Assembly (NCBI GenBank): GCA_900550965.1 | Contig: URUC01000046.1 | Span: forward strand, 1-15,734 | Source: an uncultured Collinsella sp. | GTDB taxonomy: Bacteria > Actinomycetota > Coriobacteriia > Coriobacteriales > Coriobacteriaceae | Length of the DNA stretch: 15,734 bases | Direction of reading: 5' to 3' | In this document: in pieces, positions 6,507 to 14,534 of the stretch | How positions within the stretch are numbered: the first letter of the stretch is position 1 | Layout: each line of letters opens with the position of its first letter | Notes under the pieces: generated by a model | What the model saw: only the letters and a program-made list of their open reading frames with translations | What the model was told of the DNA's origin: nothing | Databases searched by the model: none | Position numbers and translations under genes: made by a program

Positions 6507-7505
6507 ATGACCCATTGCAATGACCAGCTCATCGACCAACTGCTCACTCAAGCCGAACAAGAGGGGCGCTGTCTAATTCCCCCGAGCACGGCGATCCGAA
6601 AAGCGCTCCTTCGGCGCACCGGCGGCACGGTTGTCTCGCCCATGCCGGGGTTGTTTGCGCGAAAAACGCGCTGGAATGAACTCAACCGAGCGCAACGCCA
6701 TTGCGAAATCCTCCGCGCCCTTGCGATCATCCACCCCGATTGGACGTTCTGCTCGTTTTCGGCCGCCTGTCTGCTGGGGCTCGAGGTCTCGTGGCGACAC
6801 CTGAATGTCGTGCATGTCTGCAGCGCCACCAAGCCGTCGGCTCGCCCGGGCGCGCATATTCAGCGGCATCAGATCGAGCCGGTCGGAGCAATCCGCCTGT
6901 CCGGCATATCGGTAACGCCGCCCATTCAAACGGTGACGGATTGTCTGTTGCAGACCGGTTTTGCCGACGGCATGCCCATTGCCGATTCGGCGATCTCAAA
7001 GCTCGGCCTTGCGCGGGAACAGCTGATGGAGGCCGTCGAGCAACGAGCGACCGCCTGCAATGGTCGCGCGATTCGCACCGCCCTCACAACACTTCGATAT
7101 GCCGACGCCCGCGCCGAGAGTGGTGGAGAATCGGTCGCCCGAGCCGTCATGATCGAGACGGGCTTTGCACCCGACTGGCTTCAATACGAGCTGACGGACC
7201 CCTTCGATTCGGCCAAACCCATACGAACGGACTTTGCCTGGGAGCGCCAGGCGCAGGAACTCACGCTGGGCGAGCTCGACGGGCTCATCAAATATACCGA
7301 CCAGACCATGCTGGCCGGACGCACCACCGCCGAGGCGCTCGTTGCCGAACGACAGCGCGAGGCGCACCTATCGCTCTACGGCCACCCTCTGCTGCGCTTT
7401 ACCATGAACGAGGTCCGCCCGGCAGGAATGCTCGCCAAAAAGCTGCAGACGGCAGGCATCCGGCAGACCGCGCTGCCGACATGGCTCAACGAGGTAGACC
7501 TGTAG
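6507..7505 (+). CDS. AbiEi-type protein with a C-terminal Vsr/DUF559-like nuclease fold
   Basis: The 332-residue protein resembles a large actinobacterial family annotated as AbiEi-family antitoxin-domain proteins. An N-terminal region of about 150 residues includes RRTGGTVVSPMPGLFARK and the core WTFCSFSAACLLGL, the usual text after an AbiEi winged helix. A C-terminal domain has the Vsr/DUF559 look: ESVAR (208-212), TDFAW with D242, GELDGLIKY (255-263: E256, D258, K262), and ERQREAHLSLYGHPLLRFT near 281-299. The D...E-x-D...K pattern suggests an intact restriction-endonuclease-like core; activity is not established. ATG at 6507 has a strong AAGGAGG (6491-6497) 9 bases away. No AbiEii toxin gene is adjacent, so it is an orphan. 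Palindromic arrays lie on both sides, and the right one begins about 10 bases after the stop. The family link is moderately sure; the role is unknown. Confidence 0.7.
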   Translation: MTHCNDQLIDQLLTQAEQEGRCLIPPSTAIRKALLRRTGGTVVSPMPGLFARKTRWNELNRAQRHCEILRALAIIHPDWTFCSFSAACLLGLEVSWRHLNVVHVCSATKPSARPGAHIQRHQIEPVGAIRLSGISVTPPIQTVTDCLLQTGFADGMPIADSAISKLGLAREQLMEAVEQRATACNGRAIRTALTTLRYADARAESGGESVARAVMIETGFAPDWLQYELTDPFDSAKPIRTDFAWERQAQELTLGELDGLIKYTDQTMLAGRTTAEALVAERQREAHLSLYGHPLLRFTMNEVRPAGMLAKKLQTAGIRQTALPTWLNEVDL

Positions 7506-7514
7506 GAGCTGCTA

Positions 7515-7994
7515 GGCCACGCATCGCCAGATCGCATCCCCCTATCTGGGCCGCGTTTTCCCAACGACCACGCCAACGGAAAGTGCGTCCTAGCCTGGAC
7601 GCTCAAAACGGGATGCACTTTCCGGATGGCGGGCCTGGCGGAAAGCGTGTCCCGGAATCCCGTCTCAGAGCTGGACAGGCTTTCCGGTTGAGTCCTTCAG
7701 CGGAAACCGCATCCCGGAATAAACACTCAAACTGGGATGCGCTTTCCAAACGACCGGCCAGCGGAAAACGCATCCCATTCTGAGCCATGATTCCGGGACA
7801 CAGCTTCCGCATGCGGCCCCGTTGGGAAAGTTCATCCCGTTCTGAGACCGAATTCCGGGACGCCGTTTCCGCCTGAGGCTTCAGCCGGAAAACGCATCCC
7901 ACTCTGGAGCCGAATTCCGGGACACGCTTTCCGCTGGAGGGCCGATTCGGAAAACGAATCCCATTCTGAGCGCTCATTTCGGGACGCAGTTTCC
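7515..7994. repeat. 62-bp palindromic array 2 (seven clear units plus a degenerate first unit)
   Basis: Left half-sites start at 7578, 7640, 7702, 7763, 7825, 7887 and 7949. Right half-sites start at 7610, 7672, 7734, 7795, 7857, 7919 and 7981. The period is 62 bp, with a single 61-bp step before 7763. A degenerate unit in register (left about 7515-7528, right 7548-7561) brings the array to within 10 bases of the preceding stop codon. Unit arms match at about 10 to 13 of 14 positions, the best being the 7702/7734 unit. The consensus is the same as in array 1. The last right half-site runs into the terminator at 8004-8035. Open frames across this stretch are repeat artefacts. Confidence 0.9.
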
Positions 7995-8003
7995 GCTCTA
8001 AGC

Positions 8004-8035
8004 AAAAGGCCCCGGCTCGCGATGGAGCCGGGGCC
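8004..8035 (-). terminator. Rho-independent terminator of the ssnA-ygfK-ferredoxin-xdhD operon
   Basis: On the - strand an 11-bp perfect GC-rich stem (8035-8025 with 8018-8008, GGCCCCGGCTC type) with a 6-nt loop is followed by TTTT (8007-8004). It lies about 70 bases after the stop codon of the molybdo-hydroxylase gene, the last gene of the operon. Confidence 0.85.
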
Positions 8036-8104
8036 AAAGGCGCAGCGTATGCAGTTGATGCTGAGCATGGACAGCCCGTCAGTAATGGCCGTCCGCGCTC
8101 TACT

Positions 8105-10882
8105 CTACCCGCGGTGACGAGCGCGGCTGTACGGCGTATCCACCATGGGCAGATCCGGACGCAGCTTGCCGTCGAATGCGCGGTAGGCGTTCTGCACGGC
8201 GGGCGCCGTGGGGATCGTTGCGATCTCTCCAATGCCCTTGCCGCCGTATGCCACGGGCAGCAGCTCGTCCTTCTCCACGTAGATGGCGTGGATATCCGGA
8301 ATCTCGGGCGCACGGAACAGCCCGAGCGTGCCGTACCTTGCCTGGGGTACGCAGTCCTTGAGCGGCCAGTCCTCGGTCAGCGCATAGCCCATACCCATGA
8401 GCACGCCGCCTTCGATCTGACCCTGGATGGAGATGGGGTTGACCACCTTGCCGGAATCGTGTGCGGCATAGACCTCGCTCACGCGGCCGCCATCATCCAG
8501 AATGACCACATGTGTGGCAAAACCGTAGCAGATGTGGCTCTTGGGGTTGGGGACGTCGGCGCCCAGTTTGTCGGTCGGTTCCAGGTACACGTAGCCAAAC
8601 TCGCAGCCCTCGAGCGCCTTGATGGCGGTCGTGGGATCTTGAGGATGCATACCCTGGCCGGCGACGAGTTCTTGCGTGCGCAACTGGTAGGCGCGACCGT
8701 CGTCGTACTCGATCTTGACGCCGTCGCCATGCGCACTCACGGGAGCATCGGGCGCAGGTTTGCCGGCCTCGATGCCAACCATGGCATCGCGCAGCAGGAA
8801 GGCGGCACCGCGCACGGCCTCGCCGGTCACGACCGTCTGACGCGAGCCAGACGTGGTGCCGGAGTCGGGAGCGTTCTCGGTGGAGCACTCGCCGTTGGCA
8901 ATGCAGCTCAGCGGCAGACCGCACGCCTCGGCAACGTCCTGCAAAAAGACGGTGTTACAGCCCTGGCCGATGTCGGACGTGGCGGCGTAGACCACGGCGC
9001 GGCCATCCTCGACGCGAATCTTGCAGCGACCGGCATCGGGTAGACCCACGCCCACGCCGGCGTTCTTCATGGCGCAGGCAATACCGGCGTGTCCGGGATG
9101 CGCATAGTAGGCATCCTTGACCTCGAGCAGTGTCTCCTTCAGCGCCGTGGAGCAATCGGCAATCTGGCCGTTGGGCAAAACCTCGCCCGGCTCGATGGCG
9201 TTTCGGTAGCGGATCTCCCACGGATCCAGGCCGACCTTCTCGGCCAGCAGGTCGATCAGGCTCTCGAGTGCAAACTCGGACTGGCACACGCCAAAGCCGC
9301 GGTACGCACCGGCGGGCGGGTTGTTGGTGTAGTAGCCAAAGCCGCGGATGTCAGTGTTCTGGTACTTGTAGGGACCGACGGCGTGCGTGCAGGCGCGCTC
9401 GAGCACCGGGCCGCACAGCGACGCGTAGGCGCCGGTATCAAAGTTGATCTCACATTCCAGGCCGGTAAAGTTGCCCTCGGCGTCGCAGCCCAGCGTAAAG
9501 GTACCGTCCATGGCATGACGCTTGGGATGGAACGCGAGCGACTCGGCACGCGTGAGCTTGCACTTCACAGGACGCTGGAACTTATATGCGGCGAGCGCGG
9601 CCAGGTGCTGGATGGACACGTCCTCCTTGCCGCCAAAGCCGCCACCCACGAGCATGGTCTCGACGACCACGCGCTCGGGCTCGTTGTCCCAGCCAAACAT
9701 ATGGGCGCACTCTTTGCGCGTGTCGTAGGCACCCTGGTCGGTCGACTGCACCTTGACGCCGTTCTTGTACGGGAAGGCAACGGCGCACTCGGGCTCCAAG
9801 AAGGCATGCTCGGTAAAGGGCGTGGTAAAGCGCTGCGTCACGGTGAACGCGCTCTCTGCCAGCGCCTTGGCGGCGTCGCCGCGCGTCACGTGACGGCTCT
9901 GGCACACGTTGTCCTTGAGCTCCACCGTGTTGCCAAAGGCAAAGAAACTGTCGTGCAGGCGCGGGGCGTCGGCAGCCCTGGCCTCGACAATGTTGCGCAC
10001 GGGCTCCAGCGGCTCGTAATCAATCTTTACGAGCTTCTTGGCCTTCTCGAGCGTCGCCTCGTCCTCGGCAACCACCAGCACGATGGCATCGCCCACGCAG
10101 CGGGTGATATCGCCCGCCGCGATCATGACGTCCCAATCCTGGATAAGGTGGCCGACCTGGTTGACCGGCACGTCCTCAGCGCGCAGGATGCCCACCACAC
10201 CGGGCAGGGCCTCGGCCTTGGAGGTATCGATGGAGAGCACACGGGCGCGCGGATACTTGGAGCGCACGGCGCTGGCATAGGTCAGACCCGGCTGATCGAG
10301 CTCGTCGATGTCGTCGGGGTACTTGCCCTCGCCGAGTACCTTCTTGCGCACGTCGATACGGAAGGCACGCTTGCCCACACCGTAGTCGTCGCCGCGCTCC
10401 AAGTCCTCGTCGATCTGCTTTTCGCCGCGGAGCACCGCAGCTGCCAGCGAAATACCCTCGATGATCTTCTTGTAGCCGGTGCAGCGGCAGACGTTGCCAC
10501 GGATGGCGTACTTGATCTGCTCCTCGGTGGGCTCGGGGTCCTCGGCGATGAGCGCTGCACCCGCCATGACCATACCGGGAATGCAAAAACCGCACTGCAC
10601 GGCGCCCACGGCGCCAAAGGCGTACACAAAGGCCTCGCGCACGTCCTCGGGCAGGCCCTCAACGGTCACGATGTTGCGGCCGGCGGCAAGAGCGGTAGTC
10701 AGCACGCACGCCTTGACGGCCGCACCGTCCACATGGATGGTGCAGGTGCCGCAAGCACCTTCGGAGCAGCCGTCCTTGGCGGAATGGATATGCAGGTCGT
10801 CGCGCAGGTAGCGCAGCAGCGGTTTGTTTTGGGTCGTCGTGCGATTGACGCCGTTAACGGTAAAAGTGAATTCCTGTGCCAT
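8105..10882 (-). CDS. xdhD: Fused 2Fe-2S/molybdopterin hydroxylase, selenium-dependent xanthine dehydrogenase type (XdhD-like)
   Basis: This 925-residue enzyme belongs to the xanthine oxidase family and most likely hydroxylates a purine. The N-terminus carries a plant-type 2Fe-2S domain (C39, C44, C47, C59) and a second 2Fe-2S domain (C97, C100, C132, C134; QCGFCIPG, CRCTGY). The molybdenum region follows: GGGFGGKE at 413-420, GAYRGFG at about 525-531 and SDIGQG. GKGIGE near the C-terminus supplies the catalytic glutamate E886. There is no FAD domain, so electrons must leave through partners. The polyferredoxin and YgfK genes directly upstream in the operon fit that need. The Fe-S/Mo fusion plus ygfK and ssnA neighbours are the hallmark of the selenium-linked xanthine dehydrogenase/XdhD group. 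In that group selenium is a labile ligand rather than selenocysteine, and no in-frame UGA is seen. ATG at 10882 has AAGGG upstream. Confidence 0.85.
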   Translation of the reverse strand: MAQEFTFTVNGVNRTTTQNKPLLRYLRDDLHIHSAKDGCSEGACGTCTIHVDGAAVKACVLTTALAAGRNIVTVEGLPEDVREAFVYAFGAVGAVQCGFCIPGMVMAGAALIAEDPEPTEEQIKYAIRGNVCRCTGYKKIIEGISLAAAVLRGEKQIDEDLERGDDYGVGKRAFRIDVRKKVLGEGKYPDDIDELDQPGLTYASAVRSKYPRARVLSIDTSKAEALPGVVGILRAEDVPVNQVGHLIQDWDVMIAAGDITRCVGDAIVLVVAEDEATLEKAKKLVKIDYEPLEPVRNIVEARAADAPRLHDSFFAFGNTVELKDNVCQSRHVTRGDAAKALAESAFTVTQRFTTPFTEHAFLEPECAVAFPYKNGVKVQSTDQGAYDTRKECAHMFGWDNEPERVVVETMLVGGGFGGKEDVSIQHLAALAAYKFQRPVKCKLTRAESLAFHPKRHAMDGTFTLGCDAEGNFTGLECEINFDTGAYASLCGPVLERACTHAVGPYKYQNTDIRGFGYYTNNPPAGAYRGFGVCQSEFALESLIDLLAEKVGLDPWEIRYRNAIEPGEVLPNGQIADCSTALKETLLEVKDAYYAHPGHAGIACAMKNAGVGVGLPDAGRCKIRVEDGRAVVYAATSDIGQGCNTVFLQDVAEACGLPLSCIANGECSTENAPDSGTTSGSRQTVVTGEAVRGAAFLLRDAMVGIEAGKPAPDAPVSAHGDGVKIEYDDGRAYQLRTQELVAGQGMHPQDPTTAIKALEGCEFGYVYLEPTDKLGADVPNPKSHICYGFATHVVILDDGGRVSEVYAAHDSGKVVNPISIQGQIEGGVLMGMGYALTEDWPLKDCVPQARYGTLGLFRAPEIPDIHAIYVEKDELLPVAYGGKGIGEIATIPTAPAVQNAYRAFDGKLRPDLPMVDTPYSRARHRG

Positions 10883-10894
10883 GGTGATTCCCTT

Positions 10895-11374
10895 CTACAC
10901 GCCGGCGGCGATGCCGGTGCGGTCGTGGATGGCGCCATGCGGGCAGACGACGGCGCACATGCCGCACGACAGGCAGTCCGCGCCGTCGATATGGGCGCAG
11001 TTGTCCTCGATGCGGATAGCGCCGGCAGGGCACTTTTTAGCGCACATGCCGCAACCGATGCAGCTCGTGTCGCAGATCTTGCGAGCAATGGCGCCCTTAT
11101 CGGTGTTGTTGCAGCGCACCAGAATGTTCTGGTAGCCGGGAACGAAGGCGATCACGCGCTGCGGGCACGCCATGCCGCACAGGCCACAGCCCGTGCACTT
11201 GGAGCGATCCACGCGGGCGATGCCATCGACCAGCGCAATGGCGCCATGGGGACAGGCCGTGACACAGGCGCCACAGCCAATGCAGCCTTCGCTGCAGCGG
11301 GCGTCGCCGCCTGCGGAAGCACAGCCGCTTCCGCAGGCAACGTAGGCCACGTTATGTTGAATGGATTTGGCCAT
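10895..11374 (-). CDS. RnfB-like polyferredoxin with four 4Fe-4S motifs
   Basis: This 159-residue soluble electron carrier has four CxxCxxCxxxC(P) motifs: C31-C41, C60-C70, C105-C115 and C134-C144. The order, spacing and linkers (DKGAIARKICDTSCIGCGMC, then IEDNCAHID) closely follow the C-terminal part of RnfB, without the RnfB membrane helix. Three extra cysteines near the N-terminus (C14, C18, C27; ACGSGCAS) recall the RnfB cysteine-rich segment and may bind a further cluster. It sits 11 bases after ygfK and 12 bases before the hydroxylase gene, so it is co-transcribed. Its likely job is to carry electrons between the molybdo-hydroxylase and YgfK; partner and direction are inferred from position only. 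The ribosome site is weak (GGCGAG), suggesting coupling to ygfK translation. Confidence 0.85.
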   Translation of the reverse strand: MAKSIQHNVAYVACGSGCASAGGDARCSEGCIGCGACVTACPHGAIALVDGIARVDRSKCTGCGLCGMACPQRVIAFVPGYQNILVRCNNTDKGAIARKICDTSCIGCGMCAKKCPAGAIRIEDNCAHIDGADCLSCGMCAVVCPHGAIHDRTGIAAGV

Positions 11375-11385
11375 AAGAGACTCGC

Positions 11386-14385
11386 CTATTTCTTGAGAAG
11401 GTACGAATAGTTGTCGCGCACGGCCCTGATGGTCAGGCGGACGGCCTCGGGAAGACCGGTGTTGACGGCATCGACCAAGACGGTGCGGACCGTGCCGGCG
11501 ACGCGGACCTTAAAGTGATCCTCGTCCACGGCCAGGAAGCCCTCGTTCTCGGAGTTCTCCATGTCCTGCTCGCTCCAGAACAGGGTGAGCTTGTCCTTGT
11601 AGGGACGACCCTCCTGGTAGGGGCAGAACACGGCGCAGTTGCCGCACTCGTTGCACATGCCATCGACATGTACCACCTGGTGCTTGGCCAGGCCCGGCAC
11701 CTTAATTGCCACGTTGGCGCGGTTGGGGCACACGTCACAGCAGACCTCGCACACCGAGCCGCAGCCCAGGCAGCGGGTCTTGGTGCAGTTGCGCTTGTCA
11801 CGGCACAGCGACCCCTTGCGCTCGTAGCAGGTGTCCTCGCGACCGGCCTGCTCGTTGCAGTCGACGTACTTGTTAAAGTCCACGCCGGCGATGGCGCGGG
11901 CGACTTCGGCGGCGTCGGCAATAGCCTCGACCACGGTGGCAGGACCGCGACGGCAGTCGCCTGCAGCCCAAACGCCCTCGACGCCGGTGGAGGTGGCGGC
12001 AAGGCGGCCGCGACGGTCGTGCTCGACGCCCGCGGCGTCGTACAGGCTGGCATCGATGCCCTCGCCCACGGCGCAAATCACCGTGGTGGCAGGAAGCTCG
12101 ACGGTCTCGCCCGTGGCGACGGGGCTGCGACGGCCGCTTGCATCCGGCTCGCCAAGCTCCATAACGTCGCAGGTCAGCACGGCGTCGTTGAGCGCCTTGG
12201 GCGCCAGCAGCTCACAGAACTCAACGCCGTCGGCAAGAGCAAGATCGAGCTCTTCCTCGTCGGCGGGCATCTGCTTCTTGGTGCGGCGATACACCAGGCG
12301 CACGTTCTTCACGCCAGTCAGGCGCTTGGCCACGCGGGCCGCGTCCATAGCGGTATTGCCGGCGCCGATGACCACGACATCCTCGCCCAGCTCGAGTTTC
12401 TCGCCCTTCTTGGCGGCCTCGAGGAACTCCAGCACGTCGAGCTCGGCACCCTCGCCCAGGCCCGCAGAGCCGGGCATCCAGGCACCGGTGGCCACGACCA
12501 CGTCGGTAAAGCCCTGGGCCTTGAGCTCGTCAATGGACTCCACGTGAGCGTTGAGCTGAACCTTGGCGCCAAAGACCAGGCAGAGCTCGGCGTCGTGGGA
12601 GATATCGTCGCTCGCGATACGGAACTCGGGGATCACGTGACGGACCACGCCGCCGAGAGAGTCGCGGGCCTCGAAGATAGTGACGGGCACGCCGGCGCGC
12701 GTCAGGAAGAACGCCGTCGCCAGACCGGCCGGGCCGCCGCCGATAACGGCAACGTTGCGCTCGGCGTCGTTGGCAATGGCCTGGGCGCGCAGCTTGGGCA
12801 GCACGGCGGTCATGGCCTCGCGGGCGGCCTTGAGCTTGCTGGCGCGAATCTGGGCGCCCTCGGGCTCGTAGAATGCACGCTCGCAGGCACGGCCGCAGGG
12901 ATGCGGGCAGATGGTACCGGTAATGAACGGCAGGGCGTTGCGCTCGATGATGATGTTGAGCGCGTCCTCGTAGCGGCCCTCGTCAACAGCCGCCAGATAG
13001 GCAGGGATATCCTGCTGGATGGGGCAGCTCGTACGGCAAGGCGTGGTAAAGCAGTCGGAAAGCGGGCTCTTACCGGCGACCTTGCGGTCGGGCAGCGGGC
13101 GCAGCGGCTTCTTGTAGAGCGGGTTGGTGAGCGAGTCGGTCTGGATCGCAGTCACGGCCTCGAGAGAGACGCCCGCGAACGGCTTGCCATCCAGGTCGGT
13201 AAACTCGCCGGCCATCTGGCTAAAGCGCTCGTATCCACCGGGCTTGAGCACGTCGGTCGCCAGGGTAACGGGCCAAATACCGGCATCATACAGGGCGCGG
13301 ATGTTGTAGACCGTGGCACCACCGGAGTAGCTGATGCGCAGCTTGCCGTCAAACTGCTCGGTAATGCGGCGGGCAGCCTCGATGGTCAGCGAGAACAACG
13401 AACGGCCGGACATATACATCTCGGTGGAAGGCAGCTCGTTCCTCGTCACGTCGACGGGGAAGGTGTTGGTGAGCTTGACGCCAAACTCCAGGCCGCGCTC
13501 GGCGCACAGGGCAATCAGGCGCTCGAACATGGGCACGGCGTCGACCCACTGCAGGTCCTCGCGGAAGTGTGTGTCATCGAAGACGATATAGTCAAAGCCC
13601 AGCTCGTTGAGGCGCTGACGTGCAAACTCATAGCCCAGCAGCGTGGGGTTGCACTTGATGTAGGTGTTGAGGCCCTTCTCGGTGATGAGGTAGGTCGCGA
13701 TGCGCTCGATCTCCGCCGGCGGGCAGCCGTGCAGGGTAGACTCGGTAATGGAGTTGGAGACGCGTGCCGGGATGGACTCGACAAACGCGGCGTCGACATG
13801 CTCAAACTTGTCCAGGTTGGCGAGCGCCCATGCGCGGCACTCGTTCCAGACGTCGGAGCCACTGGCGTCCTTCATGCCCTCGATGTAGGCATCGACCTTG
13901 GGACTCTTAATACCCTCCAGGTCATAGCCCACCGACATGTTGAAGACAAAGCCGTCCGGGCTGCCCAGACCGTACTCGCGAGCGATCAGGTGGCAGGCAA
14001 ACCATGCCTTCACGTACTCGGCAAAGGCCTGCGGAACCTCGAGCTCGGTCGACCATTCGCAGTTGTAACACTCGTCCTGCGCCACGATACAGGGCTTGTT
14101 GACGCACTTGGAGAGCTCCTCGCCGTCCATAACCTGAACGGTCTTAAGCTCAAAGAAGCGGGAACCGGCCACATAAGAGGCCACGATGTTCTGGGCAAGC
14201 TGCGTGTTGGGACCGGCGGCCGGGCCAAACGGAGTCTCGATGCGCTCGTCAAAAATGGGAAGCGCACCCTCCTGGTTGGTCGTGACCATCTTGCGCACGC
14301 CAAAGATGGCGTCCTGGGTCTTGTGCTCCTCGATGATCCAGTTCATCAGCTGCGAAAACGGGATCGGCCTCATGATGTCGCTCAT
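11386..14385 (-). CDS. ygfK: YgfK, putative selenate reductase-type flavin/Fe-S subunit
   Basis: The 999-residue protein begins MSDIMRPIPFSQLMNW, the conserved YgfK start. ATG at 14385 has GAGGAG upstream; a further open 41 codons upstream are arginine/proline-rich and unlikely to be translated. Domains in order: an N-terminal region of about 430 residues resembling the TIM-barrel part of dihydropyrimidine dehydrogenase; a GltD-type Fe-S domain (C445, C450, C454, C493, C497, C501); an FAD Rossmann motif GGGPAGLA at about 549-556; an NAD(P) Rossmann motif GAGNTAMDAA at about 674-683; and C-terminal 4Fe-4S clusters (C872-C886, C911-C921). The layout is that of GltD/DPD-like electron-transfer flavoproteins. 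The historical selenate reductase name is a family label; placement with ssnA and the hydroxylase supports a role in anaerobic purine breakdown as an NAD(P)H-linked electron module. The substrate is not proven from sequence. Confidence 0.9.
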   Translation of the reverse strand: MSDIMRPIPFSQLMNWIIEEHKTQDAIFGVRKMVTTNQEGALPIFDERIETPFGPAAGPNTQLAQNIVASYVAGSRFFELKTVQVMDGEELSKCVNKPCIVAQDECYNCEWSTELEVPQAFAEYVKAWFACHLIAREYGLGSPDGFVFNMSVGYDLEGIKSPKVDAYIEGMKDASGSDVWNECRAWALANLDKFEHVDAAFVESIPARVSNSITESTLHGCPPAEIERIATYLITEKGLNTYIKCNPTLLGYEFARQRLNELGFDYIVFDDTHFREDLQWVDAVPMFERLIALCAERGLEFGVKLTNTFPVDVTRNELPSTEMYMSGRSLFSLTIEAARRITEQFDGKLRISYSGGATVYNIRALYDAGIWPVTLATDVLKPGGYERFSQMAGEFTDLDGKPFAGVSLEAVTAIQTDSLTNPLYKKPLRPLPDRKVAGKSPLSDCFTTPCRTSCPIQQDIPAYLAAVDEGRYEDALNIIIERNALPFITGTICPHPCGRACERAFYEPEGAQIRASKLKAAREAMTAVLPKLRAQAIANDAERNVAVIGGGPAGLATAFFLTRAGVPVTIFEARDSLGGVVRHVIPEFRIASDDISHDAELCLVFGAKVQLNAHVESIDELKAQGFTDVVVATGAWMPGSAGLGEGAELDVLEFLEAAKKGEKLELGEDVVVIGAGNTAMDAARVAKRLTGVKNVRLVYRRTKKQMPADEEELDLALADGVEFCELLAPKALNDAVLTCDVMELGEPDASGRRSPVATGETVELPATTVICAVGEGIDASLYDAAGVEHDRRGRLAATSTGVEGVWAAGDCRRGPATVVEAIADAAEVARAIAGVDFNKYVDCNEQAGREDTCYERKGSLCRDKRNCTKTRCLGCGSVCEVCCDVCPNRANVAIKVPGLAKHQVVHVDGMCNECGNCAVFCPYQEGRPYKDKLTLFWSEQDMENSENEGFLAVDEDHFKVRVAGTVRTVLVDAVNTGLPEAVRLTIRAVRDNYSYLLKK

Positions 14386-14485
14386 AATGAGCTCCTCTCT
14401 GTAACGCCCGGCGAGACCGCGCGGCGGGCGCAAATACGGTGTAGCGCTAGCACAGCGCCGGCGACCCCGCGGAGGCCGCCTATAT

Positions 14486-14517
14486 GCGCGTCGAATGCGG
14501 CGAAACACCCGACGCGC
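14486..14517. repeat. Inverted repeat in the ssnA-ygfK spacer
   Basis: GCGCGTCG (14486-14493) and CGACGCGC (14510-14517) form a perfect 8-bp stem with a 16-nt loop, 18 bases after the ssnA stop on the - strand. No T-run follows, so it is more likely a processing or stability hairpin, or a partial attenuator, than a terminator. The 149-base spacer (14386-14534) otherwise holds only the ygfK ribosome site. Confidence 0.4.
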
Positions 14518-14534
14518 GTGAATCTACTTGTGAA

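Noticed and set aside
5979..7994. CRISPR array
   Set aside because: Units are palindromic and diverged, alternate in orientation, and lack constant repeats with unique spacers; no cas gene is visible.
7603..8313. Open frames across array 2 on both strands, including the tail of a frame overlapping the 332-residue gene
   Set aside because: They are repeat-derived text that runs through the terminator and into the hydroxylase gene in a different frame.
9089..11410. A 773-codon open frame on the + strand opposite the hydroxylase and ferredoxin genes
   Set aside because: It spans two real genes and their spacer on the other strand and reads as repetitive Ala/Gly/His/Val/Leu text, which is typical of antisense shadow frames.
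14386..14508. Longer YgfK start at 14508
   Set aside because: The 41 extra residues are Arg/Pro-rich and do not look like the family; ATG 14385 has GAGGAG and begins the conserved MSDIMRPIPF text.
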